DNA of 64,000 bases, from positions 23,684,396-23,748,395 of the forward strand of contig CM043960.1 in assembly GCA_014529385.2 (NCBI GenBank). Reading direction: 5' to 3'. The notes under the pieces are model-generated. The model was not told where the DNA came from. It worked only from the letters and a program-made list of their open reading frames with translations, and ran no database searches. Within the stretch, counting starts at the first letter, position 1; the number at the start of each line of letters is the position of its first letter. This DNA comes from Adiantum capillus-veneris. Its lineage: Eukaryota; Streptophyta; Polypodiopsida; Polypodiales; Pteridaceae. The position numbers were made by a program, and so were the translations under genes. This document shows positions 33,817 to 44,497 of the stretch, in pieces.

Positions 33817-34926
33817 GCCATTACACTGTGGGTAATAAGGAGTGGTATGCTGGTGCCTAATCTTCATCTTTGCACATAAAAAATCTAGCAGTTTAGCTCG
33901 AAAGCCAGGCCCCTTATCTGAAAGTAGCTCCAGTGGCACCCCAAACTTGCAACATATTTCATCATACAAAAATTTTGCCACATCCTTTGCAGTGATCTGT
34001 TTTACTGCTATAGCCTCTTCCCATCTAGAAAGATAGTCCACTGCCGTCAAAATATAGCTTTTGCCCCTGCTTGTGATAGGTAACGGGCCTATTGCATCAA
34101 TCCCCCACTTTTCAAACACATCAAACGCCATAATGGTTTTTCGTAGCTCTGGCTTCAACACTCTCTTCCCAAATGCTTGACACCTATTGCAAGACCTACA
34201 CCAATGGTGAACATCCTTGTGCAAACTAGGCCATACATACCCCTCTTGCAAGATCTTATGCAAGGTGATCTTTATAGCAAAATGTCCACCACATGCGCCT
34301 TCATGATTCTCTTCCAACACTCTATAAAACTCCTCCCGCCAAGGTACACGTCTCAACAAGAGATCAGCCCCTTTCATGTATAAGACATCACCAATCAATT
34401 TGTACCTGTATGCTCTACGCACAAAGCCATACTTCTTAGACTTCTGAATCTCCTTTGGAATGATTCCTGTTAGCAAAAACTCCTCTTCTTGAGCCAAACT
34501 TTCCCGGCCATGATAAAGAGGTAAAGTGGTCCTCAACACAAATAGCTCCCCAATCATGCCTTGAGCTGCTTCATGTGCCTCTCCATTTAGAGCACATTCA
34601 ATGTGTCTAATGATCCATGCTTTGAACTTTTTTAACAGGTCTTTAATTCTGAAGCACATTTCCTTCAATGAGGTGTTCTTGCTCTTCCACACACCCAGTA
34701 CTTGCTTCACCACTAACAAGGCATCACCTTTTATGCTCAAACTTCTAACCCCATGCTTCAAACAAATGTGTAATCCAGCTTCCAACGTAGCATATTCAGC
34801 CTCATTGTTACTATGCGCATCCAACTTGAACCCTCTCTTGCATACTAGCTTCCCCTCTGGATCATAAAGTGCTATACCCCCTGAAGCTGCATCATGGCTC
34901 TTTGCTGATCTGTGGCACTTCTTCAA
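33817..34926 (-). pseudogene. Tat second RNase H and integrase N-terminal part
   Basis: Open frame of about 370 codons. The first 140 residues are an archaeal-type RNase H: G-G-I-A-L-Y, then N-N-E-A-E-Y-A, then K-G-D-A-L-L-V-V. The integrase zinc domain follows: H-x3-C-G-G-H, then C-x2-C. The core then has G-I-D-A-I-G-P-L (first Asp) and L-S-D-K-G-P (second Asp), running to Q-C-N-G-L. There the TTAA element at 32476-33812 breaks the frame before the catalytic Glu. The start overlaps the RT frame in another phase, so a frameshift lies near 34900. Confidence 0.85.
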
Positions 34927-35998
34927 CTACCTTTCTCACCACCTCTTCCTTAACAATAAGGGGATTCTCCTTGTAGGTCAACAAATCAGCTAGGGTAGCC
35001 CTTGTACTATCTTCCACTAGAAAAGAGAACTCAAACTCTTGCAGCTCAATTACCCATTTCTTCACCACATTTGACATGTTAGTACCATTAATTAGCTGTG
35101 GCAAAAAGGCATAACTCGTCAAGAAAACAAAAGGTCGTGGTAGCAAGTAATGACAAAATCGTCGACAAGCAAATATTACACTGGCCATCACTAGCTCTAC
35201 TTCCGAGAACTTTCTCTCCGCTACCAACTTCACTTGGCTTGCACAATACACTGGCCTCATATAATGGCTGCCCTTCCCCTTTTGCAATAGCATGGCTCCA
35301 ATGGCATCATCCCCTAGTGATGGATTTACATAAAACACTTTCTCCCAATCAGGAGCCTGCATGGCTGACAACCCCCCTAACACCTCTTTCACCTCTTGAA
35401 ACACTTCTTCACACTTGTCATCCCATTGCAATGGATCATGCTTTGCCACTTGTTGTAATGGATAAAGAATCTGAGAAGAAAATGGAATAAACCTTGCCAT
35501 ATAATTCACTTTGTGTATAAAGGTTGCCAATTGCTTCGTACTCGTAGGTGATGGAAGAAGAATAATAGACTTAACCTTGTCTGGATCAGCCTCAATGCCA
35601 TTTTCTGACACCATGTGGCCCAACAACTTCACCCTTGGATGTGCTAGATGAAATTTCTTTGGATTTAGTTGTCCTCCACATTCATCATATTGAGCCAACA
35701 CCATCTGCAGCTTCTCATGGTGTTCAGCCCTACTGCTATAAACACAGAAGTCATCCATAAAAGCTTTAGCACAACTACCAATGAATGGTTCCAACACCCA
35801 ATTTGCTCTCTCTTGATAGAAGGAAGGTCCATTTGACAACCCAAATGGCAATACTGTGTAGAAATAGCAGCCCCATGGCGTAATAAAAGTGGTCTTTGTG
35901 CGGTCTTTAAGAGCAATCTTCAATTGAAAATAGCCTGAAAAACCATCACACACACTGTACCTCTCATAACCTGCTGGTAGTGCTATCAGTGTCCTCAT
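34892..35998 (-). pseudogene. Tat reverse transcriptase (fingers missing) and RNase H
   Basis: Begins inside RT at A-G-Y-E-R-Y-S-V-C-D-G-F-S-G-Y; the N-terminal fingers with the V-D-Y-R motif are deleted. The catalytic F-M-D-D is present (about residue 80), followed by G-H-M-V-S, the connection and the first RNase H (Y-C-A-S-Q, E-R-K-F-S-E-V-E). It joins the protease frame at a 38-bp tandem duplication. Without fingers it cannot be active. Confidence 0.85.
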
Positions 35999-36046
35999 CT
36001 GTCATCACTGCTGGTAGTGCTATCACTATCCTCATCTGTCACCATG
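35971..36046. repeat. 38-bp tandem duplication at the RT deletion junction
   Basis: CTGCTGGTAGTGCTATCA followed by a TCCTCATCTGTCA core occurs twice. It sits exactly where protease sequence meets truncated RT, so it likely formed during repair of the break that deleted the fingers. Confidence 0.8.
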
Positions 36047-36753
36047 GAAGAGTCTTCATCACTAGACTCGTCCTCATCTTCATAAAGCTCCTCTAATCGT
36101 TTCCTTGTGTCCATATTATAAATCTTCTTGGTACCTGTCTTTCCATAGAGGCTAATCGTACCATGTCGCCAATCTTGAACAGCTCCCACTGCACGTAACC
36201 ATGGTCTGCCCAGTATAATAGGATATGCTCCCAACCCTGCTGGCATCACATGAAAATCAACCACTGCCTTTGCATCATATGCCTCCACTTCGAAGCTCTT
36301 TACAACACCCAAGAATTTTACTTTTTGATGGTTTGCCAATCTGATCCGAAAACCTGACACCCCAGCCACTGTGAGACCCATCTTCTCAACGCATGAGTGT
36401 GTTATGACGCATATTTGGGCTCCGCCATCCACATAACCTTGTCCCAAATTTTTCCTTTTATGCCACACATCTACTATTGGACAAATGTCTGGTAGCTCAT
36501 CCATTGCCAACACCTTTACTGAACCTCTCTCTGGCTCTTTCTCCATTGGGTTAACCATCCTCTTCCACTGTCGCTTTAGCTTAGGCACCATCTCTATAAG
36601 CTGCCCAAAAGTAACATCTGCCTTCCTGCTCATCAGATCCTCCTTCAAGTCATAGCTTAATTGCCCATCCCCTAGTGGAAAATCTGAAACATGAAACTTT
36701 CGACGAGCTCTCCTTTTCCTCTTGGCCTTGACATCCTCGCCTTCATGGCTCTT
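35995..36753 (-). pseudogene. Tat protease with acidic tail
   Basis: Retropepsin-like aspartic protease. The active site reads V-D-G-G-A-Q (D-G-G in place of D-S/T-G), with the later I-I-L-G-R-P-W-L motif. A C-terminal tail of Asp, Glu and Ser ends at the deletion junction. It is in the same frame as gag, separated by a single TGA at 36754-36756. Apart from that stop the frame is clean. Confidence 0.8.
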
Positions 36754-37570
36754 TCATTTCTTCTTACTAGGACCTGGGGCACTTCTTCCTTCCTTATCCT
36801 CTGTGGTCCTCTTCCCAATAGGCATCACTAATGTATCCTCTAGCTTTGATGCCTTCTCCAAGGTGACTACACTTAGCACTTTTGTCTTTCCCTTTTTCTC
36901 CTGGGTCAGTCCACTGGTTCCTTCGTCTCCCTTAATTTCGATGCCATAATCATTTGACCTAGTTAGCACCTGTCTTGGCAATGGATACATGTCTCCCCCC
37001 ATCCTTGGTGGCTTATCACATTGCGGGCTGATGTGACCCAACTCTCCACAATTATAACATGTGGGCGTCTGCCTCCAAAACCTACCATTGCTTTGTCCAA
37101 CACGATTCCTAGGCCTTTCTTCACCTCCTGGCTGATTTGCAAACCTCCCTCGACCTCGATTATTTCCTACTTGACCTAGCATGTTTAGGCTGAGATTCTT
37201 CATCAAATCTACCATTTGCCTCATGTCTTGCCTTAGCCCATCATCTTGCACTGCTGTAGTGACCACTGCTGGCATAACCTGAGTAGTAATAGGAACCACT
37301 GGTTCGTGATGAACCCCTGACATGCGACCTTGTAAAGACTCTATAGGCTAAAATTCAGAACTCATGGGCAAAGACTCCACCCCTAACTGGCTCATTTTCC
37401 TCAACTTCCACTCTTTGTTCCTTGCTACCTCTAGTGCATCTTCATATGTCCTAGGCTTAAATGACTATCTTCCAGACCAAGTCTCAGAAATGGCTGGGAC
37501 TGCCAAATACAACCAAGTATGGCTCCACAAATGCGTACAATGGTAGTTTCCACAAGTAACGTACAATCCA
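36754..37570 (-). pseudogene. Tat gag remnant with zinc knuckle
   Basis: The open part 36754-37323 encodes an R/G-rich stretch, then the zinc knuckle C-Y-N-C-G-E-L-G-H-I-S-P-Q-C and a lysine-rich tail ending in K-K-K and TGA. Upstream to about 37570 a related reading (E-W-K-L-R-K-M) shows more gag in a broken frame. The main capsid domain is missing, replaced by untranslatable sequence leading to the primer site. Confidence 0.75.
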
Positions 37571-37671
37571 GCAGACAATGCGCTCAAACAGGCGCCAAGT
37601 GATGCATACCCACAACAACTGCAAGTGACATCACTGCTATTATATCACTATACTCCAGCTACCTGTACCTG

Positions 37672-37735
37672 TGTGAATCACCTGTACCTGTACCTGTACC
37701 TGTCCCTATAACCTGTAACCTGTAACCTGTAGCCC
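37672..37735. repeat. ACCTGT hexamer microsatellite
   Basis: About ten imperfect CCTGTA/ACCTGT units in the gypsy leader. Confidence 0.85.
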
Positions 37736-37781
37736 CGAATCTCGAAGCTTGAAGCTCGAAGCAGAAGGTACTCGAAGAAGA

Positions 37782-37799
37782 TCCTCCGTGGGGGCGCCA
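37782..37799 (-). other. Probable primer binding site of Tat element
   Basis: On the minus strand TGGCGCCCCCACGGAGGA follows the LTR end after a few bases. It has the TGGCGCC start common in plant gypsy primer sites. The tRNA is not identified. Confidence 0.5.
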
Positions 37800-38324
37800 A
37801 AAGAATGTGAGCGGGATGAAAACACACACAACGCCTCTATAACGACCCGACACACACTCTTGAGAAGACACACACACACACACACACTATGGGGCACCAC
37901 TCGGCTTACACAACACACCTGGCCGAGACAGGGAACACACCTCTAGAGTGAGAGGAGAGAGACTATCCACTTGCCCACTCCACACAAACACACATACACA
38001 CACACACACCCAAAAATCAACTCAAAAGAGGAGAATTTATGATGTTTAGATACAAATGAGCTTGGGCCAACACCAATGGGGCAAACAACTCACACAATAT
38101 GGGTAAAAGATATCAGATACAATCACAAACTGGAGCAGAAACTTCGCTCATAGGAGAAACTTACACAGCCAAAATAGCAAAAGAAGAGGGAGAAATTTGG
38201 CAAAATGGATAGCGCCATCGCGTCCGGAACGGCCCAAAACCCCAGTCTACAATGTCAAAGTGCTCAAATCCGACCTCGGATGAGCAGTTTACGGCCAAAA
38301 CAGGCTCCAAAATGAGCAAAAACA

Positions 38325-39069
38325 TGTTAAGTATGGAGCCTGATTTACCCTTGTAATTTTCTGTGGTAAAAGCGCACATTTGTAAGGCCCCCATTATGAG
38401 GAGAAGCCATCGTGCGTGAAGGAAAATCACTCACCAGAAACCAAAATTTTCACGGACAAGAATCAGGGGCAACTTTAAAGGCCGGAATATTCCTTTTCGC
38501 CGGAATATTATGGCCGGACGGCGGTCGGAAAGTGGTCAGAAAACAACCGGTCGGTTGGCCGGTGGCCGGTGGTCGGAAGTCAATGGCCGGTGGCCGGTGG
38601 CCGAATTCAATGGCCGGTGGCCGAATTCAAAAGCGGACTTGCCTTCTCAAGGGCGGCCACACATGGGCGGATTGGAGGGTCCGATTTGGACTTATTCGCA
38701 CAAGGGAGGCTACACATGGCTGTCTCTCATAAGAGAGGGCAGCCCTTTTGGCCTATAAAAGGAGGCCATTTCTACACACATTTCATAGTGTGAAGTTGAT
38801 GCAACAAGGTGAGTGTGAGGTGGTGAGAGTGAAGCAAGGCGGGAGCTCCATTAAGGGTATAATCCCTTTGTAAATTACTTCTTGTTTTGAAGTACTAAAG
38901 CTATTGAGTGGCTGCTTTCCCGTGGACGTAGCCCACATTGGGTGAACCACGTATATCGTGTGTACTCTCTCTCTCTCTCTCTACTCTATAATCTCGTGTA
39001 TGTAAATCTGTCTCTCTCCATTAATTAATCTACTCAATTATCTATTTAGCTACGCCTTATTTCCTAACA
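38325..39069 (+). mobile_element. Copia 5' LTR
   Basis: 745 bp, TGTTAAG...CCTAACA. It contains GCC-rich GGTGGCCGGTGGCC repeats at about 38560-38620, a TATA box TATAAAA at 38754-38760 and a CT microsatellite at about 38964-38981. It lacks the 34-bp hairpin segment found in the 3' LTR. Confidence 0.95.
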
Positions 39070-39070
39070 A

Positions 39071-39083
39071 CCGGTATCAGAGC
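39071..39083 (+). other. Copia primer binding site (tRNA-iMet)
   Basis: CCGGTATCAGAGC lies one base after the LTR. It matches the initiator-Met primer TGGTATCAGAGC apart from the first base. Confidence 0.85.
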
Positions 39084-39142
39084 AAGGTTTGCTCGTAGCT
39101 AAATTATCTCAAGGAAAGGATTCCTTGAATTGAGTGGGAGTT

Positions 39143-42100
39143 ATGGCGGAGGAAGGGAAGCTCAAGATTGAGAAGTTCAACGGCAAAAACTACCAACATT
39201 GGAAGATGCAGATTGAAGACTATCTCTACCAGAAGGACCTCTATTTGCCACTAGGCGGTCTTGCGAAGAAGCCCGCAACAATGGCAGATGAAGCATGGAT
39301 TGTCCTTGATCGAAAGGCACTGGGAACAATCCGGTTAGGCTTGGCGTCAACGGTGGCCTTCAATGTTTCGGAGATGAAGACCACGGAGGACTTGATGAAG
39401 TCACTTGACGACTTCTACGAGAAACCATCGGCATCCAATAAGGTATTTCTTATGAAGCGCTTGTTCAATCTAAAGATGGCAGAGAATGGTTCAGTTGCAG
39501 AACACCTAAATGACTTTAACACAAACATAAGTCAACTTCGATCAGTGAAAATCAATTTCGATGACGAAGTGCGAGCTCTCCTTATACTATCATCTCTACC
39601 GGATAGTTGGGACAGCCTTGTGATGGCTGTAAGTAATTCTATCTCTGGAACAAATACTCTTAAGTTTGATGATGTTGTGGGTGTTCTCCTAAGCGAGGAA
39701 ATGCGAAGGAGAAGCACAGGAGAATCATCAAGTGCTGCACTATCAGTGGAAACAAGAGGAAGGCCTAAGGAGAGGTTCAAAAACCAAAAGGGTCGTGATC
39801 GCTCAAGGCGGAGCAAGTCACACACAAAGTCAGTTCTTGAATGTTGGAACTGCGGCAAGAAGGGCCACGTCAAGAAGGATTGCTGGTCCAAGAAGAAGAA
39901 GGAGACAGAGTCTCAAGACAACAAGCCAACATCAGAGGCCAATGTGGCAGGTAAAGTAGAGCAAGATGCTCTAATTCTCTCATTAGACAATGTGTCTAAT
40001 TCCTGGATAGTAGATTCTGGGGCTTCATTCCATGCGACACCACACAAGCAACATTTCCAAGACTACACCAAAGGTAATTTTGGGTATGTATACTTGGGAG
40101 ATGATGAAGCTTGTGAGATTGTCGGCAAAGGTACAGTTTCTATCAAAACTGCTAACGGAAATGAATGGAAGCTTAAAGATGTTAGGCATGTTCCTTCTCT
40201 TCGCAAAAATTTGATCTCTACAGGACAATTGGACGATGAAGGTCACAACATTGCATTCGGAAACAAACAGTGGAAGATCTCAAAGGGATCTTTGGTGGTT
40301 GCCAAGGGTGAAAAAGTCGGTACACTTTACTTGTGTGCTGTTAGCACGCAACCTTCAGCTTGTGCAGCAACTACAGAAGTTGATAGTGCGGTGTGGCACT
40401 ACCGACTTGGGCATATGAGTGTCAAAGGAATGCAAATCCTTCAAACAAAGAAGCTTCTACCAGGTTTGAAAGAAGTGGACTTAGAGTTCTGTGAAGATTG
40501 TGTTTATGGTAAACAAAAGAGGGTAAAATTTCAAAAATTAGGAAATGAAAGAAAAAATAAAAAACTTGAGTTGGTTCATTCTGATGTTTGGGGTCCTGCA
40601 AGTACACCATCACTTGGTGGCTCATTGTACTATGTAACATTCATAGACGATGCGACTAGAAAAACATGGGTTTATGTCATGAAGAATAAATCCGATGTAT
40701 TTTCCATATTTCAAAGGTGGAAAGCCTTTGTGGAGAATGAAACAGGTACCAAGGTTAAATGCCTTAGATCCGACAATGGAGGCGAATATTGCAGCCAAGC
40801 TTTTGAAAGCTTTTGTGCTAGCAATGGCATTCGGAGGCAAAGGACAACCCCAAGGACACCTCAACAAAATGGGATTTCGGAAAGGATGAACAGGACAATC
40901 ATGGAACGAGCACGAAGCATGCGGCTACATGCAGGCCTACCGCTTGAGCTTTGGGCGGAAGCTGTAAGTACGTCTGTGTACTTAATCAATCGGTCACCCT
41001 CAACGGCATTGGATGGGGGAGTTCCAGAAGAGGCATGGACAGGTAAACCGGTGAATTATGCATTTCTCAAAGTGTTTGGGTGTGAGGCTTTCATGCACAT
41101 AGATAGAAGCCTAAGATCAAAGTTAGATGCAAAGTCCAAAAAGTGTTTCTTCATTGGCTATGGAGAAGGAGACTTTGGGTATCGCCTATGGAATCCTGAA
41201 GATGGTAAAATCTTAAGGAGTAGGGATGTAATTTTTAACGAACAAAATATGTACAAAGATTACTTGGAAAGAAAACAAACAAAAGAAACAGGTGATGAGT
41301 ACATGGAGCTTGAGGACGGTGAAGACTCAAGGACTGCAAACGGTGACAATGTGCAACAACGTCAACCAAATGAGGAGCCTCAACCTATTCCCCGAAGATC
41401 TACAAGAGCAAGTAGACCTCCAGAAAGGTTTGTTCCTTCCTTCAACCATCTCTTGATCTCAGATTCTGGAGAGCCGGAATCATATGAAGAAGCTATGCAA
41501 CATGAATCCAAAGAAGAATGGACGAAGAGCATGCAAGTGGAGATGGACTCACTACATTACAACCAAACATGGGAGTTGGTTGAGTTGCCTAAAGGTAAGT
41601 GGGCACTTCAAAACAAATGGGTGTACAAGATAAAGGAAGAAGAAGGTGGGAAGAAAAGGTACAAGTCTAGGCTTGTGGTAAAAGGTTTTTCTCAAAAGAA
41701 AGGTATTGACTTCAATGAAATATTTTCTCCTGTTGTAAAAATGAACTCAATTAGGCTTGTCTTAAGCCTTGTGGCTGCTCATGATCTAAATCTCGAGCAA
41801 ATGGATGTAAATACGGCATTCCCTCACGGTGACTTAGAGGAGGAAATCTACATGCTTCAACCAAAGGGGTATGAAGTAAAAGGTAAGGAGAAAATGGTTT
41901 GCAGATTAAAGAAGAGCTTGTATGGTTTAAAGCAAGCATCAAGACAATGGTACTTGAAGTTTGATCGATGGATGTTGGATCATGGATTCACAAGATGCAA
42001 CTCGGATCACTGCGTCTACACGAAGAATTTGGGAGATGGGAAATTCATCATCCTAATGTTGTATGTTGATGACATGTTGATTGCAAGTGCTAACATGCAG

Positions 42101-43024
42101 GACATCAAAGACCTAAAAGAGGAGCTGTCCAAATCTTTTTCAATGAAAGATTTAGGTGCTGCAAAGAGGATACTTGGTATGAAAATATCAAGGGACAGGA
42201 CGAAGAAAACAATAAAGCTATCTCAAGAAGATTACATCAAGAAGGTACTAGAAAGGTTTGCAATGCAAAATGCAAAACCAGTTTCTACACCTTTGGCTGG
42301 TCATTTTAAACTAACGAAGGATATGTGTCCAAAGACACAAGAGGAGATAGCCTATATGTCTAAAGTTCCATATGTTGCAGCGGTAGGTTCTCTAATGTAT
42401 GCTATGGTCTGGACAAGGCCAGACATTGCACATGCAGTGGGAGTTGTGAGTAGGTTCATGGACAACCCAGGTAAAGAGCATTGGCAAGCTGTGAAGTGGA
42501 TACTTAGGTATCTAAAAGGGACAACAACAAATGCTTTGTATTTTGGAGGAACTGATATTTTTGTAGAAGGGTATGCTGATGCAGATATGGCAGGTGATAA
42601 AGATACTCGAAGGAGCACTACTGGCTATGTGTTCACGGTTGGAGGCACAGCAGTAAGCTGGGCTTCAAAGCTGCAGAAAGTGGTTTCACTTTCTACCACA
42701 GAAGCAGAGTATGTAGCAATGACGGAGGCAAGCAAAGAAATTCTGTGGCTTCACAGATTCTTAGAAGAGCTTGGATTCAAACAAGACAATTGTGTTTTGT
42801 ACAGTGATAGACAAAGCGCTATCCATCTTGCGAAGAACTCAGCCTTTCATTCAAGGACAAAGCACATTGAGGTGAGATATCACTTCATACGCACTCTTTT
42901 GGAAGAGGGACAACTAAAGCTAGGAAAGGTGCATACAAGTGAAAATCCTGCAGACATGTTTACAAAGGTGGTCAACAAGGAGAAGTTGAGCTTTTGCTCA
43001 TCTTCAATCGGCATTCAAGGATAA
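39143..43024 (+). CDS. Copia Gag-Pol polyprotein, intact
   Basis: 1,293 residues from ATG at 39143; an in-frame GTG at 39134 is less likely. Self-processing polyprotein that copies and integrates the element. In order: Gag; zinc knuckle from Cys234 (C-W-N-C-G-K-K-G-H-V-K-K-D-C); protease D-S-G at 291; integrase with H-Y-R-L-G-H and C-x2-C, then catalytic H-S-D, R-S-D-N-G and N-G-I-S-E-R; reverse transcriptase with Y-V-D-D at 974-977; RNase H with D-A-D and S-T-T-E-A-E-Y. Domain order IN before RT defines Ty1/copia. It resembles the TNT1 group. No stop or frameshift is seen. One oddity is P-H-G-D where relatives usually have L-H-G-D. Confidence 0.95.
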   Translation: MAEEGKLKIEKFNGKNYQHWKMQIEDYLYQKDLYLPLGGLAKKPATMADEAWIVLDRKALGTIRLGLASTVAFNVSEMKTTEDLMKSLDDFYEKPSASNKVFLMKRLFNLKMAENGSVAEHLNDFNTNISQLRSVKINFDDEVRALLILSSLPDSWDSLVMAVSNSISGTNTLKFDDVVGVLLSEEMRRRSTGESSSAALSVETRGRPKERFKNQKGRDRSRRSKSHTKSVLECWNCGKKGHVKKDCWSKKKKETESQDNKPTSEANVAGKVEQDALILSLDNVSNSWIVDSGASFHATPHKQHFQDYTKGNFGYVYLGDDEACEIVGKGTVSIKTANGNEWKLKDVRHVPSLRKNLISTGQLDDEGHNIAFGNKQWKISKGSLVVAKGEKVGTLYLCAVSTQPSACAATTEVDSAVWHYRLGHMSVKGMQILQTKKLLPGLKEVDLEFCEDCVYGKQKRVKFQKLGNERKNKKLELVHSDVWGPASTPSLGGSLYYVTFIDDATRKTWVYVMKNKSDVFSIFQRWKAFVENETGTKVKCLRSDNGGEYCSQAFESFCASNGIRRQRTTPRTPQQNGISERMNRTIMERARSMRLHAGLPLELWAEAVSTSVYLINRSPSTALDGGVPEEAWTGKPVNYAFLKVFGCEAFMHIDRSLRSKLDAKSKKCFFIGYGEGDFGYRLWNPEDGKILRSRDVIFNEQNMYKDYLERKQTKETGDEYMELEDGEDSRTANGDNVQQRQPNEEPQPIPRRSTRASRPPERFVPSFNHLLISDSGEPESYEEAMQHESKEEWTKSMQVEMDSLHYNQTWELVELPKGKWALQNKWVYKIKEEEGGKKRYKSRLVVKGFSQKKGIDFNEIFSPVVKMNSIRLVLSLVAAHDLNLEQMDVNTAFPHGDLEEEIYMLQPKGYEVKGKEKMVCRLKKSLYGLKQASRQWYLKFDRWMLDHGFTRCNSDHCVYTKNLGDGKFIILMLYVDDMLIASANMQDIKDLKEELSKSFSMKDLGAAKRILGMKISRDRTKKTIKLSQEDYIKKVLERFAMQNAKPVSTPLAGHFKLTKDMCPKTQEEIAYMSKVPYVAAVGSLMYAMVWTRPDIAHAVGVVSRFMDNPGKEHWQAVKWILRYLKGTTTNALYFGGTDIFVEGYADADMAGDKDTRRSTTGYVFTVGGTAVSWASKLQKVVSLSTTEAEYVAMTEASKEILWLHRFLEELGFKQDNCVLYSDRQSAIHLAKNSAFHSRTKHIEVRYHFIRTLLEEGQLKLGKVHTSENPADMFTKVVNKEKLSFCSSSIGIQG

Positions 43025-43068
43025 GAAGCCAGAATGGAAAGCAGTCACAGGTTTGGATTGGAGATCAG

Positions 43069-43084
43069 TCTCCAAGTGGGAGAT
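43069..43084 (+). other. Copia polypurine tract
   Basis: CCAAGTGGGAGAT directly before TGTTAAG of the 3' LTR. Confidence 0.85.
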
Positions 43085-43863
43085 TGTTAAGTATGGAGCC
43101 TGATTTACCCTTGTAATTTTCTGTGGTAAAAGCGCACATTTGTAAGGCCCCCATTATGAGGAGAAGCCATCGTGCGTGAAGGAAAATCACTCACCAGAAA
43201 CCAAAATTTTCACGGACAAGAATCAGGGGCAACTTTAAAGGCCTCGGGGGCGGAGGCCCCCGAGATTTTTTTTCGCCGGAATATTCCTTTTCGCCGGAAT
43301 ATTATGGCCGGACGGCGGTCGGAAAGTGGTCAGAAAACAACTGGTCGGTTGGCCGGTGGCCGGTGGTCGGAAGTCAATGGCCGGTGGCCGGTGGCCGAAT
43401 TCAATGGCCGGTGGCCGAATTCAAAAGCGGACTTGCCTTCTCAAGGGCGGCCACACATGGGCGGATTGGAGGGTCCGATTTGGACTTATTCGCACAAGGG
43501 AGGCTACACATGGCTGTCTCTCATAAGAGAGGGCAGCCCTTTTGGCCTATAAAAGGAGGCCATTTCTACACACATTTCATAGTGTGAAGTTGATGCAACA
43601 AGGTGAGTGTGAGGTGGTGAGAGTGAAGCAAGGCGGGAGCTCCATTAAGGGTATAATCCCTTTGTAAATTACTTCTTGTTTTGAAGTACTAAAGCCATTG
43701 AGTGGCTGCTTTCCCGTGGACGTAGCCCACATTGGGTGAACCACGTATATCGTGTGTACTCTCTCTCTCTCTCTCTACTCTATAATCTCGTGTATGTAAA
43801 TCTGTCTCTCTCCATTAATTAATCTACTCAATTATCTATTTAGCTACGCCTTATTTCCTAACA
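43085..43863 (+). mobile_element. Copia 3' LTR
   Basis: 779 bp, nearly identical to the 5' LTR but with an extra 34 bp at 43244-43277. TATA box TATAAAA at 43548-43554. Confidence 0.95.
43243..43277 (+). other. GC hairpin with T tract, only in the copia 3' LTR
   Basis: CTCGGGGGC and GCCCCCGAG form a perfect 9-bp stem with a short loop, followed by A and eight T. The segment is absent from the 5' LTR, where the flanking sequence closes up exactly. Confidence 0.8.
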
Positions 43864-44497
43864 AAACACAGCTACGGATGTTCCTCCTCTCTTCTCCACG
43901 TTTTTTCTGGTCTTCTCTCTGTTTTTTCAGTTCCCACACTTAGCTTTATTACTTGGGCACCCTTGGCCTTTTAGATGACCTCAAACGGACCCCGAACAAG
44001 CCAAAAACTGACCTCGCAGTGCATAGTTTTCACCTTTTTGCATCATTCGCACACGTGGCACTCAGCTTTTTTCCAATAATGCATCTTGCCACCACGTGAA
44101 GTGGCCCCAAAAAGTGGTCCTAATGATGACCTTTCAGCATAACTCTCACAAGAAAACACCCACGTTGTGTCCGTCCTCATCCGCGTGCAAATATTGACCC
44201 CGTTCGCCCTCCTGACGTCACTAGATGCCATCTGACGCACCTGCTTACCTCATGTCGTCGGCTCGCGGATAGCTTCCTCGAGAAGTTTTACGCGCTATAA
44301 AATCCTCATTATTGTAGAAAAAAGATACTGGTACTGGTGATAGTGAAAATCGATGCACTATGTACATGTTGTCGTACCTGTACACATGTGGGCCCCACGT
44401 AACCACCTGGCTATGGAAATTGGGCAATCCTTTATTCGATGCACCATGCATGTGTATGTACATATGTGCAATCCCTTGCTCAAAAAAACTCCTCACA

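Larger units (their letters stand above)
38325..43863 (+). mobile_element. Complete, young Ty1/copia element
   Basis: 5.5 kb with two LTRs, primer site, one full-length polyprotein frame, polypurine tract and the 5-bp target duplication AAACA (38320-38324, 43864-43868). Apart from a 34-bp indel I count only about two substitutions between LTRs, so insertion was recent. It is inserted in the 5' LTR of the Tat gypsy element. Every part needed for autonomy is visible. Confidence 0.95.
30838..44497 (-). mobile_element. Tat-lineage Ty3/gypsy element, interrupted
   Basis: Minus-strand element: 5' LTR (37806-44497, interrupted by copia), primer site, gag, protease, RT, RNase H, archaeal-type second RNase H, integrase, polypurine tract, 3' LTR (30838-31769). 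The extra RNase H marks the Tat lineage. Two insertions interrupt it: a TTAA-flanked element in integrase and a copia element in the LTR. Excluding these it is about 6.8 kb. In-frame stops and a deletion in RT make it inactive. Confidence 0.85.
37806..44497 (-). mobile_element. 5' LTR of Tat element, split by copia
   Basis: About 1.15 kb once 38325-43868 is removed. The minus-strand start TGTGAGGAG is at 44497 and the probable end at 37806. An AC run lies at 37867-37887. 38025-38324 plus 43869-44497 align with 30838-31769. Confidence 0.75.

Noticed and set aside
39134-39142. GTG upstream start for the copia polyprotein
   Set aside because: The ATG at 39143 begins the conserved M-A-E-E Gag start and is the normal eukaryotic choice.
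39532-39891. Minus-strand ORFs inside the copia coding region
   Set aside because: Shadow frames of the intact polyprotein.
43243-43277. Rho-independent terminator
   Set aside because: The hairpin plus T tract fits the shape, but this is a plant LTR transcribed by RNA polymerase II.
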